DNA from: Halorubrum salinarum
GTDB lineage: Archaea > Halobacteriota > Halobacteria > Halobacteriales > Haloferacaceae
DNA: 64,000 nucleotides
NCBI RefSeq assembly: GCF_013267195.1
Contig: NZ_CP053941.1
Location: 1,860,001-1,924,000 of the forward strand
Reading direction: 5' to 3'
Shown here: positions 42,263-51,310 of the stretch, piece after piece
Numbering within the stretch: the first letter of the stretch is position 1
Layout of the letters: every line of letters begins with the position of its first letter
Notes under the pieces: model-generated
The model's input: the letters and a program-made list of their open reading frames with translations, nothing else
What the model was told of the DNA's origin: nothing
Databases searched by the model: none
Made by a program: the position numbers and the translations under genes

Positions 42263-43012
42263 TCAGCCCGCCACCCCCCGGTCGCCGAAGCGGACGACGA
42301 TCGCGTTGACGATCAACACGAGCGCGACGAGGACGGCGCCGAGCACCATGGCGGTCTCGTACTGCCCCTGCCGCGCCTCGAGTTGGATCGCCGTCGTCAG
42401 GGTGCGCGTCTTCGAGATGCCGTCCGCGCTCGTGATGTTCCCGCCGACGATCAGCACCGAGCCGACCTCGCTGATCGCGCGGCCGAACCCGGCCAGCACC
42501 GCGGTCGCGATCCCGTACCGCGCCTCCTTGATCACGACGAGCGCCACGTCGACGCGCGTCCCGCCGAGGACGCGGGCCGCGTCGCGGACCCCGTCGTCGA
42601 CGCCGCTCACGGCCGCGAGGCTGATCGCCGTGATCGGCGGCGTCGCGAGGACGAACTGCGACATGATCATCGCCTCGCGGGTGAAGATCAGCTCCAGCGA
42701 GCCGAGCGGCCCCTGGTTCGAGACCGCGAACAGCACGACGAGCCCCACGACCACGCTGGGGAACCCCATCCCGGTGTTGACCACCGACTTCACGAACTCC
42801 TTCCCCGGGAACTCCGTGAGCCCGATGGCGACGGCGGCCGGCACGCTGACGAGCGTGCTCAGCGCCACCGCGGTCAGGCTCACGTACAGCGAGACGGCGA
42901 TGACGCTCCCGACGTACCCGTCCCTGAACGAGACGCCGAAGAGCGACGCCGCGGGCCGCGCGGCGGCGTCGAGCAGCGCCGGGACCGACTGGACGGTCGC
43001 TTCGAACGGCAC
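42263..43012 (-). CDS. tupB: Tungstate-type ABC transporter permease
   Basis: Binding-protein-dependent permease of 249 residues with about five helices. [20 protein letters not shown] starts the membrane domain, and the EAA loop is recognisable as [23 protein letters not shown] at 43012 was chosen; the gap to the binding protein stop is two bases. It forms the channel with TupC. Confidence 0.88.
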   Translation of the reverse strand: MPFEATVQSVPALLDAAARPAASLFGVSFRDGYVGSVIAVSLYVSLTAVALSTLVSVPAAVAIGLTEFPGKEFVKSVVNTGMGFPSVVVGLVVLFAVSNQGPLGSLELIFTREAMIMSQFVLATPPITAISLAAVSGVDDGVRDAARVLGGTRVDVALVVIKEARYGIATAVLAGFGRAISEVGSVLIVGGNITSADGISKTRTLTTAIQLEARQGQYETAMVLGAVLVALVLIVNAIVVRFGDRGVAG

Positions 43013-43014
43013 GG

Positions 43015-43980
43015 CTACTCGTCGTCGCTCTCGCTACTCCAACCCTCCGGAACGTACTGCTGGAAGTTCGGGTCCTCGGAGACGGCCTCCGGAAAGAACA
43101 GCTGCTCGCCGTTCACCTGGTACTCCGAGATGGCCTCCTGGACGCCCGGGCTGGTGATCCAGCCGATGTACGCCATCGCGAGGTCGTAGTTGGCGTTCTC
43201 GTGGACCCCGGGGTTGACCGCCATCACTCCGTACGGGTTCGAGAGGATCTCCGGCCCGTCCTCGATCGGTCCCTGGACGAGGATCGTGAGTTCGATCTCC
43301 GAGCGCTGCGAGATGAAGGTGCCGCGGTCGGAGAGCGTGTACGCGCCCTGCTGGTTGGCGATGTTCAGCGCCTCGCCCATCCCGGTGCCGGTCTCCTGGT
43401 ACCAGTCGCCGCCGGGATCCGTGCCGGCCGCCTCCCAGAGGTTCAGTTCCTTCGTGTGCGTGCCGGACTCGTCGCCCCGGGAGACGAACGTCGCCTCCGC
43501 CTCGGCGATGGCGGTGAGCGCCTCGGTCGCGGAGCCCATGCCCTGAATTCCCGCCGGGTCGCTCTCGGGCCCGACGATCACGAAGTCGTTGAACATCAGG
43601 TCCCGGCGGTTGACCCCGTACCCGTTCCGCATGAACTCGTCTTCGAGCCCGCGGGCGTGGACCATCACGATGTCCGAGTCGCCGTTGCGGGCGGTCTCTA
43701 ACGCCGCGCCGGTCCCCTGCGCGACGGCGTCGACGGTGACGCCGTACATCTCCTCGAAGTCCGTATGGATCTCGTCTAAGAGCCCGGTGTCGTACGTGCT
43801 CGTCGTCGTCGTGAGCGTCAGCGTCTCGCCCGCGACGCCGACCGACTCGGCGGCGTTCCCGCCGTCGTCGGTCCCGTTCCCGCCGCCGCCGTCGTCGCCG
43901 CTGGTCGACGAACAGCCCGCGGTGCTCGCGATCGCTCCGGCGCCCAGCGCGGCCACGAACCGCCTCCGTTGTATCGGCAT
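43015..43980 (-). CDS. tupA: Tungstate-type ABC substrate-binding lipoprotein
   Basis: Extracellular binding protein of 321 residues. [23 protein letters not shown] gives a twin-arginine signal and lipobox; a Gly/Asp linker follows. [17 protein letters not shown] near residue 55 and [20 protein letters not shown] near residue 190 are the conserved TupA ligand segments for tungstate. Tungstate feeds molybdopterin-type enzymes. Its start codon lies inside a 26-base inverted repeat, so the operon is under tight control, probably by the divergent ModE-like gene. Confidence 0.9.
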   Translation of the reverse strand: MPIQRRRFVAALGAGAIASTAGCSSTSGDDGGGGNGTDDGGNAAESVGVAGETLTLTTTTSTYDTGLLDEIHTDFEEMYGVTVDAVAQGTGAALETARNGDSDIVMVHARGLEDEFMRNGYGVNRRDLMFNDFVIVGPESDPAGIQGMGSATEALTAIAEAEATFVSRGDESGTHTKELNLWEAAGTDPGGDWYQETGTGMGEALNIANQQGAYTLSDRGTFISQRSEIELTILVQGPIEDGPEILSNPYGVMAVNPGVHENANYDLAMAYIGWITSPGVQEAISEYQVNGEQLFFPEAVSEDPNFQQYVPEGWSSESDDE

Positions 43981-43991
43981 AGATACAACGG
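43966..43991. promoter_or_regulatory. Inverted-repeat operator over the tupA start
   Basis: CCGTTGTATC, spacer GGCATA, GATACAACGG: perfect ten-base arms. The tupA start codon lies in the spacer and arm edge (43978-43980). The TATA box catataac (44005-44012) is about 25 bases upstream, so a bound regulator would cover the transcription start. The divergent ModE-like protein is the likely binder. Confidence 0.75.
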
Positions 43992-44082
43992 TGGGTCGAC
44001 GCCACATATAACTTCCGCGCTGCGACGGGCGACGGGGGCGGCGGGCGAAAACGCCATGACGGCCCGGGGGCATCCTCCGGGC

Positions 44083-44886
44083 ATGGGAGAGCCGACCGAG
44101 GCCGGGCCGGACGCAGCGGCGGGACGCGGGCGGGCCGCGCTCATCGAGGACGGCGTCGAGTTCGACGGCCGCGACGCGGCGCTGCTGCGCGCGGTCGACG
44201 CGGCGGGGTCCGTCGCGGGCGCGGCCGCCGACCTGGGTCGCTCGCGCGCCCGCGCCCTCTCGCGGATCGAGGCCTTGGAGGAGGCCTACGGGACGCTCGT
44301 GGAGCGGCGCCGCGGCGGCGAGGGCGGCGGCGGGAGCCGGCTCGCCGCGTCCGGCCGCGCGCTCCTCGACCGCTACGACCGGCTCCAGGCCGTCCTCGCG
44401 GCGGCCGCGGCGGTCCCGGAGACGGTGCTCGACGGCACCGTGACGGCCGTCGACGGCGAGCTCGCGGTCGTCGACACCGCGGTCGGGGAACTGTCCGGGC
44501 TTCACGGGGGAACGGGGGACGACGAGGGCGGCGGGAGCGAGAGCGGCGGCGTCGGGGACGGCGACGGGAGCGGAGTGTCCGTCGGCGACGCGGTCCAGGT
44601 CCGGATCGGCGCCGACGCCGTCACGGTCAACGACGCGGCCGACGCGGTGGACCCCGACGCGACGAGCGCCCGGAACCGCCTCGCCGGCCGCGTCTCGCGC
44701 GTCGATCCCGGCGAGACGGTGTCGACGGTCCGGATCGCGGTCGGGGTGGCCGAGGGCTCCGACGACGTCGAGGTGGCCGCGCTGATCACCGCCGAGAGCA
44801 TCGAGCGGCTCGGCCTCGCTCCCGGCGACCCGGTGTCGATCCGCTGGAAGGCGACCGCGACGCGGCTGGTGGCGCACGCGGCGTGA
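44083..44886 (+). CDS. ModE-like regulator with LysR-type HTH and Mop/TOBE domain
   Basis: Oxyanion-responsive transcription factor of 267 residues. The HTH is in [20 protein letters not shown] and [20 protein letters not shown]; the first TOBE-like region follows ([20 protein letters not shown]), with a Gly/Asp linker. The Mop domain is clear: [20 protein letters not shown] then [20 protein letters not shown]. It would bind molybdate or tungstate and regulate the divergent tup operon. Starts at 44056 and 44083 are both possible; 44083 leaves an A-rich element at 44048-44051 near promoter distance. Confidence 0.82.
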   Translation: MGEPTEAGPDAAAGRGRAALIEDGVEFDGRDAALLRAVDAAGSVAGAAADLGRSRARALSRIEALEEAYGTLVERRRGGEGGGGSRLAASGRALLDRYDRLQAVLAAAAAVPETVLDGTVTAVDGELAVVDTAVGELSGLHGGTGDDEGGGSESGGVGDGDGSGVSVGDAVQVRIGADAVTVNDAADAVDPDATSARNRLAGRVSRVDPGETVSTVRIAVGVAEGSDDVEVAALITAESIERLGLAPGDPVSIRWKATATRLVAHAA

Positions 44887-45012
44887 CGCCGTCCGGTGGG
44901 TCTGCGTGTCGGCGTGGTCGTCCGTTTCGGTGAGGTCGGTCCGCCCGCCGAGGCGTGGGAACCGCTCTCGCGCAAGCGAACGGTTTTTGCGTCGACCGAC
45001 GGGAAGAGTGGT

Positions 45013-46683
45013 ATGGACGAGGACACCCCCGAGGGGGCGACGCCGGGCGGCGACGGGCGCGGGTCCGACCCCGCCCCCGGGCCGTCGACGGCCCCCCGGA
45101 CCGACGGCGGGACCGAGCGCGCGGACGAGCCGACCGAGGACGTCGCGCTCGACCCGTGGGGGTCGGCGTCGGTCGGGGACTACGCGGACCTGTTCGAGGA
45201 GTTCGGCATCGAGGCGTTCGACGAGGTCGCCGACGAGGTCCCGGACCCGCACTACCTGATGCGCCGCGGCGTCATCTTCGGCCACCGCGAGTACGACGCG
45301 GTCGCCGAGGCGATGGCGAACGACGAGCCGTTCGCGGCGCTGTCCGGGTTCATGCCCACCGGCGACCCGCACATCGGCCACAAGCTCGTGTTCGACGAGA
45401 TCATCTGGCATCAGGAGATGGGCGGGGACGCGTTCGGCCTCATCGCCGACCTCGAAGCCCACTCGGCGCGCGGCATGTCGTGGGACGAGATCGACGAGCA
45501 CGCGCGCAACTACCTCCTCTCGCTGCTCGCGCTCGGCTTCGACGCGGAGGCGGGCGAGATCTACCGCCAGTCGGACAACCGTGAGGTCCAGGACCTCGGC
45601 TTCGAACTGGGCTCGAAGGCGAACTTCTCGGAGTTCGAGGCGATCTACGGCTTCGACGGCGAGACGAACATCTCCCACATGCAGAGCGTGATCACCCAGA
45701 CGGCGGACATCCTCTACCCCCAGCTCGTCGACGAGCCGAAGCCCACGGTGATCCCGGTCGGCCCGGACCAGGACCCCCACGTCCGGCTCACCCGGGACCT
45801 GGCGACCCGCGTGCGCTACTTCAAGGTGACCGAGGCGTTCGCCTCCTTCGAGCTGGACGACGACGAGCGGCAGCTGGTCCGGGCCGCCTACGACGCGCTC
45901 GCGGCCGGGAGCGCGGACGACGGCGACGACCCCGACGTGCGCTGCGAGGACGCGGCCGAGTGGCTCGCGGACTACGAGCCGCCGGAGTCGGACCGCGAGA
46001 GCGTCGACCTCGCGGCCGCGAAGGCGACCGCGCTCGACAAGCTCGAAGCCGGCGGGAAGGAGCCGCTCCGCCCTCGCGTCCGGTTCTTCGACCGCAACGC
46101 CACCGACGAGGCGTTCGAGGCGCTGATCGAGGCGGTCGACGGCGAGAAGCGCGTGTTCGAGGGCCACGTCGACGCCTTCGACCTCACTCGCGGCGAGGCC
46201 GAGTCGGTCGCCCGGGAGGTCGAGATCGACCACGACGGGTTCGGCTTCCGGCAGCCCTCCTCGATCTACCACCGGTTCATGACCGGGCTCACCGGCGGGA
46301 AGATGTCCTCGTCGATCCCGGCGAGCCACATCTCGCTGCTCGACGACCCCGGGGACGGCTACGACAAGGTGAAGGCGGCGACGACCGGCGGCCGCGACAC
46401 CGCCGAGGAGCAGCGCGAGCTCGGCGGCGAGGCCGACGAGTGCCCCGTCTATGAGCTGTACGCCTACCTGCTCGCGGGCGACGACGACGAGCTGACCAAG
46501 GAGGTGTACTCGGAGTGCGTCAACGGCGAGCGCCTCTGTGGCGGCTGTAAGGAGCAGGCCGCCGAGCTGATGCGCGAGTTCCTCGCAGACCACCAGGAGA
46601 AGCGCGAGGAGGCCGAGGAACTGCTTGAGAACCTCGACATCGACCTCGACTCCGACCGGCGCGGCACGGGCGGCGAGCACTGA
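45013..46683 (+). CDS. trpS: Tryptophanyl-tRNA synthetase
   Basis: Class I synthetase of 556 residues. The HIGH motif is GDPHIGHKL and the KMSKS loop [14 protein letters not shown]; the substrate region [19 protein letters not shown] is typical of the archaeal/eukaryotic type. An acidic N-terminal extension of about 60 residues and an Asp-rich internal insert make it longer than bacterial TrpRS. A gtttttgcg box about 25 bases upstream suits a leaderless transcript. Repeat copy 4 follows downstream. Confidence 0.95.
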   Translation: MDEDTPEGATPGGDGRGSDPAPGPSTAPRTDGGTERADEPTEDVALDPWGSASVGDYADLFEEFGIEAFDEVADEVPDPHYLMRRGVIFGHREYDAVAEAMANDEPFAALSGFMPTGDPHIGHKLVFDEIIWHQEMGGDAFGLIADLEAHSARGMSWDEIDEHARNYLLSLLALGFDAEAGEIYRQSDNREVQDLGFELGSKANFSEFEAIYGFDGETNISHMQSVITQTADILYPQLVDEPKPTVIPVGPDQDPHVRLTRDLATRVRYFKVTEAFASFELDDDERQLVRAAYDALAAGSADDGDDPDVRCEDAAEWLADYEPPESDRESVDLAAAKATALDKLEAGGKEPLRPRVRFFDRNATDEAFEALIEAVDGEKRVFEGHVDAFDLTRGEAESVAREVEIDHDGFGFRQPSSIYHRFMTGLTGGKMSSSIPASHISLLDDPGDGYDKVKAATTGGRDTAEEQRELGGEADECPVYELYAYLLAGDDDELTKEVYSECVNGERLCGGCKEQAAELMREFLADHQEKREEAEELLENLDIDLDSDRRGTGGEH

Positions 46684-46720
46684 GGCGTCTCCGCCGAGTC
46701 GCGAGCCGATTCTCACACAT

Positions 46721-46736
46721 TTCATTCATAAATGAA
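46721..46736. repeat. AT-rich palindrome abutting repeat copy 4
   Basis: TTCATT, spacer CATA, AATGAA lies four bases before repeat copy 4. The cataaatga part occupies the place where copies 1 and 2 have TATA-like boxes. Confidence 0.45.
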
Positions 46737-46740
46737 CGGC

Positions 46741-46924
46741 GCGGTCGGCGCGTGCCGCTGAGCGCCGCAGCGCGGCGCGAACCGCACGCGCGAGGTCGCC
46801 GGCGCGTAGCGCCGGCTGCCAGAGGGACCTTCGGTCCCTCGCTGGAGTCAGTCGCCGGAGCGAAGCGGAGGCGACTGACGAGGCTGGGGAGGCGTGAGGT
46901 GCCGTGCGGGGTGGGACTTTGGCG
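46741..46924 (+). repeat. Interspersed stem-loop repeat, copy 4, truncated
   Basis: Forward copy. Order: gcggtcggcgcgtgcc, hairpin GCGCCGC-AGC-GCGGCGC (46762-46778), acgcgcgag, two inserted palindromes GCCGGCGC-GTA-GCGCCGGC (46798-46816) and GAGGGACC-TTC-GGTCCCTC (46822-46840). A stem CAGTCGCC...GGCGACTG (46849-46877) leads into the core. The core is shortened and passes straight from gggac to tttgg, so the whole distal arm seen in the other copies is missing. It fills the trpS/DUF5518 gap. Confidence 0.83.
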
Positions 46925-46974
46925 GCGTTCTCCGCCGATCCGGATTCGGCTACGTATCAGTGCCAGCGATCGAC

Positions 46975-47337
46975 TTACAGCTCGTTTTTCACGTACACGC
47001 CCAGCAGCCCGCCGAGGGCGCTCAACACCACGCTGTAGGCGACGCCGCCCAACACGATCAGGGCGGCGACCAGGAACACGCCGCCGGCCGCGAGACCGGC
47101 TTCGAGCGGGAACCCGAAGAGGCCCAGGAACGGGAGAACCACCAGCGCGAGCAGCAGCAGTCCGACGATCGGGATCGACGCGATCGCGCCCGAGAGCGCG
47201 CCGACCCGGAGCCCGTCGTCGCCGTTCAGGTACCCGGCGACAGCGCCGCCGAGGAGGGGTGAGATGCCGGTGAACGAGAGGAGGGCCGACGCGATCGCGC
47301 CGACGACCGCGTTGAGGAGGGCGTTGTCCGTGTCCAT
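46975..47337 (-). CDS. DUF5518 membrane protein
   Basis: Small integral membrane protein of 120 residues with three or four helices. LNAVVGAIASALLSFTGISP then LLGGAVAGYLNGDDGLRVGA and LSGAIASIPIVGLLLLALVV match DUF5518, a haloarchaeal family of unknown role. The start at 47337 was chosen as the first Met before the domain; an upstream Met at 47364 would add nine residues. It is divergent from the HerA-like ATPase gene. Confidence 0.78.
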   Translation of the reverse strand: MDTDNALLNAVVGAIASALLSFTGISPLLGGAVAGYLNGDDGLRVGALSGAIASIPIVGLLLLALVVLPFLGLFGFPLEAGLAAGGVFLVAALIVLGGVAYSVVLSALGGLLGVYVKNEL

Positions 47338-47427
47338 GTGCGGTCGGACTCCCGGAGACGGCATACGTCTTGTGGAGGCCGACGGGCGAGGCGATGGTTT
47401 ATGAGGCGGGCGCCACCTCTCACGGGT

Positions 47428-49443
47428 ATGAGCGAGGAGGAGACGATCCACGTCGCGGACGTCAGCGAGGGGATCGGCGGCGACGCGACGGCGGAGCCGG
47501 GAGCGCCGGTGGAGCTCCCGGTGGTCGACGTGCTCACCGGCCGCTCGTTTATCACGGGCAAAAGCGGGTCCGGGAAGAGCAACACCGCGAGCGTCGTCAT
47601 CGAGAACCTGCTCGACAACGGGTTCCCCGTGATGATCGTCGACACGGACGGGGAGTACTACGGCCTGAAAGAGGAGTACGAGATCCTCCACGCCGGCGCC
47701 GACGAGGAGTGCGACATCGTCGTCTCCCCCGAGCACGCCGAGAAGCTCGCGACGCTCGCGCTCGACCAGAACGTCCCGATCATCTTGGACGTCTCCGGCT
47801 ACCTCGAAGAGGAGACCGCAAACGAGCTCCTCTTGGCGGTCGTCAGACAACTGTTCGCCAAGGAGAAGCGGATGAAGAAGCCCTTCCTCCTCGTCATTGA
47901 GGAGTGCCACGAGTACATCCCCGAGGGCGGCGGGATGGACGAGACGGGGAAGATGCTGATCAAGGTTGGCAAGCGCGGCCGGAAACACGGCCTCGGCATC
48001 GTCGGCATCAGCCAGCGCCCCGCCGACGTCAAGAAGGACTTCATCACCCAGTGCGACTGGCTCTGCTGGCACCGGCTCACGTGGGACAACGACACGAAGG
48101 TGGTCGGGCGCATCCTCGGGTCGAAGTACGCGAGCGCGGTGGAGGACTTGGGCGACGGCGAGGCCTTCCTCATGACCGACTGGGACGAGTCGATCCGCCG
48201 GATCCAGTTCCACCGCAAGGAGACGTTCGACGCGGGCGCGACCCCCGGGCTCGACGACTTCGAGCGCCCCGAGCTGAAGTCCGTCTCCAGCGACCTCGTC
48301 GGCGAGCTCCAGTCGATCTCCGACGAGAAGGAGCGCCGCGAGTCCGAGATAGCCGACCTCAAACAGGAGCTGGAGAAGAAGGACCGCCGGATCGCCGACC
48401 TCGAACGCGAGCTGGAGGAGGCCCGCGACCTGAGCGACATGGCCGACCAGTTCGCGCAGGCGCTCCTCGGCAAGGCCGAAGCGCCGTACCGGGGCGGCGG
48501 CGGCCGGGCCCGGGTCGGCGCCGAGCGCTCAGCCGGCAAGACAGACGACGGCGAAGACGAGCAGTCCGTACTCAAGTCGTACGACGAGGCGGTCGCCGCC
48601 ACGAAGGGCGACGACGAGCCCGCGAGCGAGGCGGCGCCCTCCGCCGACGGCGGCGCCGAGGGAGACGCGGAGTCGGCCGCGTCCGCCGACGGCGCTTCGT
48701 CGGATCCGGACGCCGCGGCCGCAGACGGCGACGCCGCGGACGCCGAACCCGCGGCCGAGTCCGACCCCGCCCCGCCGGACGACGTCGACCCGGTCACCCG
48801 CGACGACGTGGCCGAGAGCGCGCTCCGGTTCGACGACGCGATCGAGCTCGGCACCCGGGAGGCGGTGATCGAGGAGCTGCGCTCGCGGATCGAGGCGCTC
48901 CCGGAGCTCTCGCGCGGCATGCTCCGCCACTACCGCCGCGAGGGCGCCAGCGACCCCGTCGCGGCCCACATCGACGCCGGCGGCGACGGCGACTCCGGGC
49001 ACGCCTACAGCCGCCACCGGCCGATCCGGCGGGCGGGGCTCATCCGCCACGCCGGCCGCGGCCACTACGCGTACGCGGTCCCGGACCTCGTCCGCGAGGC
49101 GTACGCCGACCGCCTCGACGAGGCGCAGGTCCGCGAGATCGTCCGCGCGGTCGAGACCGCCTTCGTCCCCCCCGCCGAACTGAGCTATCCGCCGGACGCC
49201 GATCCGGCCGAGGTCGGGGAAGGGGCGGCCGCCGACCGCGCCGACGGTGCGGCCGCCCGAGACGGCCCCGACGCGGTACCCGGGGAGGCCGAAGGGGTCG
49301 GCACCGACGCCGACGCGACCGACGCCGACGGAGAGGCGGCGGCCGAGGCCGGCGAGGCCGCAGAGTCGGAGCGGGCCGAGGCGCCGACCGACGGCGGGCT
49401 GAGCGACGCCGCGCGGCGGTTCGCCGAGCGGTCCGAGCGCTGA
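47428..49443 (+). CDS. HerA-like ATPase with coiled coil and long acidic linker
   Basis: P-loop ATPase of 671 residues. Walker A FITGKSGSGKSNTASVVIEN is near residue 47, Walker B LLVIEECHEYIPEGGG near residue 154, and the sensor/arginine part GKRGRKHGLGIVGISQRPAD near 182. A coiled coil (LQSISDEKERRESEIADLKQ onward) spans about residues 292-335, then an Ala/Asp/Glu-rich disordered linker and a helical C-terminal domain. It resembles DUF853/HerA helicases that act on DNA. gtttatgag lies 26-32 bases upstream. No partner nuclease is adjacent. Confidence 0.85.
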   Translation: MSEEETIHVADVSEGIGGDATAEPGAPVELPVVDVLTGRSFITGKSGSGKSNTASVVIENLLDNGFPVMIVDTDGEYYGLKEEYEILHAGADEECDIVVSPEHAEKLATLALDQNVPIILDVSGYLEEETANELLLAVVRQLFAKEKRMKKPFLLVIEECHEYIPEGGGMDETGKMLIKVGKRGRKHGLGIVGISQRPADVKKDFITQCDWLCWHRLTWDNDTKVVGRILGSKYASAVEDLGDGEAFLMTDWDESIRRIQFHRKETFDAGATPGLDDFERPELKSVSSDLVGELQSISDEKERRESEIADLKQELEKKDRRIADLERELEEARDLSDMADQFAQALLGKAEAPYRGGGGRARVGAERSAGKTDDGEDEQSVLKSYDEAVAATKGDDEPASEAAPSADGGAEGDAESAASADGASSDPDAAAADGDAADAEPAAESDPAPPDDVDPVTRDDVAESALRFDDAIELGTREAVIEELRSRIEALPELSRGMLRHYRREGASDPVAAHIDAGGDGDSGHAYSRHRPIRRAGLIRHAGRGHYAYAVPDLVREAYADRLDEAQVREIVRAVETAFVPPAELSYPPDADPAEVGEGAAADRADGAAARDGPDAVPGEAEGVGTDADATDADGEAAAEAGEAAESERAEAPTDGGLSDAARRFAERSER

Positions 49444-49495
49444 GGCCGGCCGGTCGACGCGACGGGTACGACCCAGGAGGCCGCGGTGTAGGGGG

Positions 49496-50407
49496 TCAGA
49501 ACGGCAGCGAGAGGTGTTCGCTCGGCACCGCGTTCCGCGCCGTCACCTGCGGGTCGACCACCTGACTGACCTCCAGGCCGCCGACGAGGCTGGAGAAGAG
49601 GTACGCCTCGGTGCGCGAGAACCCGTGGTGGTGCGAAAGCAGGTCCAGCATGTCGGCGTTCGCCAGCTCGACGGCCGCCTCCATCGTCTCGGCGCTCGCG
49701 ACCGTCTTCACGGCGTCGCCGGTGTCGAGGAGGGGACGGGCGGGCGAGACGGCGGGGTCCTCGATCACCGACAGCGTCGCGTCGACCTCGACCGCTATCT
49801 CGGCGCCCGTCCCGCACATCTCCCCGTCCGCCATCGCGGCCTTCGCGTCGCCCAGCGCCAGCATCGCCCCCTCCTGGAAGACGGGGAAGTAGACGGTCGT
49901 CCCGCCGGTCACGTCGGTCGTGTCGAGGTTCCCGCCGTGGTCGTCGGGCGTGAGCGTCGAGACCGTTTCCCCGTCCGTGGCGACGCCGATCGTCCCGATC
50001 ACGGGCTCGATCGACACGTCGATCCCCTCGAAGTCGACCGTCTCCGCGTCGTCGTCGACCTCGGTGATCCGCGTCGCCGGGTGGTCGATCTCCGGGTCGT
50101 CCTGGAGGAGTCCGAACCCGGGGGCGGTGAGCACCCGGCCGCGGTCCTCCGCGACGCGCACATCTTCTATCTCGACCGCGAGGACGTCGCCCGGGCTCGC
50201 GCCGGCCACGGCGATCGGCCCCGTCGCGGCGTTGACTTCCTCCGGGATCGCGTCGAGCAGGTCGTCGGCTTCCTGGATCGCGCCGTTCAGACTGTCGACC
50301 GTCTCGATCGTCAGCGACTCGCCGTCCGCGGCCTCGTAGACCGGGTCCATCTCCGGACCGAACTCGTACACGTGGCCGTCGCGGTGTGAGACGACTTCTC
50401 GTGACAT
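49496..50407 (-). CDS. Acetamidase/formamidase family protein
   Basis: Amidase of 303 residues. The FmdA/AmdA layout is visible: VVSHRDGHVYEFGPEMDPVY, IAVAGASPGDVLAVEIEDV, DDHGGNLDTTDVTGGTTVYF, ALGDAKAAMADGEMCGTGAE, and SHHHGFSRTEAYLFSSLVGG near the end. The enzyme would hydrolyse short amides to ammonia; the in vivo substrate is unknown. It is a single-gene unit followed upstream by a small zinc-finger-like gene in the same direction. Confidence 0.92.
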   Translation of the reverse strand: MSREVVSHRDGHVYEFGPEMDPVYEAADGESLTIETVDSLNGAIQEADDLLDAIPEEVNAATGPIAVAGASPGDVLAVEIEDVRVAEDRGRVLTAPGFGLLQDDPEIDHPATRITEVDDDAETVDFEGIDVSIEPVIGTIGVATDGETVSTLTPDDHGGNLDTTDVTGGTTVYFPVFQEGAMLALGDAKAAMADGEMCGTGAEIAVEVDATLSVIEDPAVSPARPLLDTGDAVKTVASAETMEAAVELANADMLDLLSHHHGFSRTEAYLFSSLVGGLEVSQVVDPQVTARNAVPSEHLSLPF

Positions 50408-50468
50408 CGGCTCTCGCTCCGGGCGGCGGAACCAAAAACCTCCGCCGCGGACGGACGGGGCCGCCCGG

Positions 50469-50720
50469 TCAGTCCTCCGGGTCGACCCCGCGCGCGGCGT
50501 CGCGGTCGAGCAGCGGCGAGTCGGGGTTCGCGCACTCCGGCCGGCCGCACACGCCCGCGTCGGCGCCGGCGCGCTCGACGCCGCCGGCCAGCGACTCGAT
50601 CTCCCACGCGACCGCGTGGCCGGTCGAGCGCTCGTGTTCGCTCACGGCCGTCCGCGCCCGCCGGAGGGAGTCGAACGCCTCCTCGTACGAACAGTCGTCA
50701 CAGCGGACGGTCGTCGCCAT
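50469..50720 (-). CDS. Small Cys-rich haloarchaeal protein
   Basis: Protein of 83 residues. The N-terminal CDDCSYEEAF with a downstream His (SEHERSTGHAVAW) resembles a C2H2-like zinc site, and CGRPECANPDSPLLDRD near the end adds two more cysteines. I recognise it as a conserved haloarchaeal small protein without assigned function. It is not close enough to its neighbours to show an operon. Confidence 0.65.
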   Translation of the reverse strand: MATTVRCDDCSYEEAFDSLRRARTAVSEHERSTGHAVAWEIESLAGGVERAGADAGVCGRPECANPDSPLLDRDAARGVDPED

Positions 50721-50805
50721 ACCGGTCGTGCGGCCTCGAACGGCGTAACCCCACCGGTCCGCGTCGCCGTTGCGGTTGCGGTCGTCAGTCGGGACGCGCC
50801 CCGCC

Positions 50806-51204
50806 TCAGCTCTCGACCGCGGCGCGCTCGGGGCGGTCGTACTTCTCCTCGAACTCGCCGATGAGCTGGCCCATCTTCGCGTACCAGTCGTTGAGCATCC
50901 GCTGCATGTCGTCGGCGATCTGCGACGGGTCGGTCGGCCGGTACACGTGGTAGTATCCCCCCTGCTCGTAGTTGATCTGCTCCTTCTGGATGAAGCCGGC
51001 CTTGAGGAGCCGCTGGACCGCGCGGTAGGCCGTGGAGCGCTCCCGGTCGACGCGCTCGGCCACCTCGTCGATCGTGAGCGCCTCGTCGGCCGAGACGAGC
51101 GCCTGGTAACAGTCCTTGTCCAACTGCTTCAGGCCGTGGAAACACTCGAGCAACCCCTCGCACTCCATGTCCCGCTGGAGCTGTTCGGACATCGAATCGG
51201 GCAT
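50806..51204 (-). CDS. Winged-helix transcription regulator, TrmB-like
   Basis: Regulator of 132 residues. The HTH is in ADEALTIDEVAERVDRERST and AYRAVQRLLKAGFIQKEQIN, followed by the wing YEQGGYYHVYRPTDPSQIAD and a C-terminal helix for dimerisation. The start at 51204 (MPDSMSEQLQRDM) was preferred to 51192 because acttttag on the minus strand lies about 28-35 bases upstream. Its target is unknown; it stands next to psmA, in the same direction. Confidence 0.82.
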   Translation of the reverse strand: MPDSMSEQLQRDMECEGLLECFHGLKQLDKDCYQALVSADEALTIDEVAERVDRERSTAYRAVQRLLKAGFIQKEQINYEQGGYYHVYRPTDPSQIADDMQRMLNDWYAKMGQLIGEFEEKYDRPERAAVES

Positions 51205-51310
51205 TTTACGTCGTAGGTAAGGCGTTCCGCCGCTAAAAGTGTTGTGTGTGGGACATACAATTCCGCGCACTCCGCCGCCGAGCGTCGAACGCGACCCGGC
51301 CGAGGAGTCG

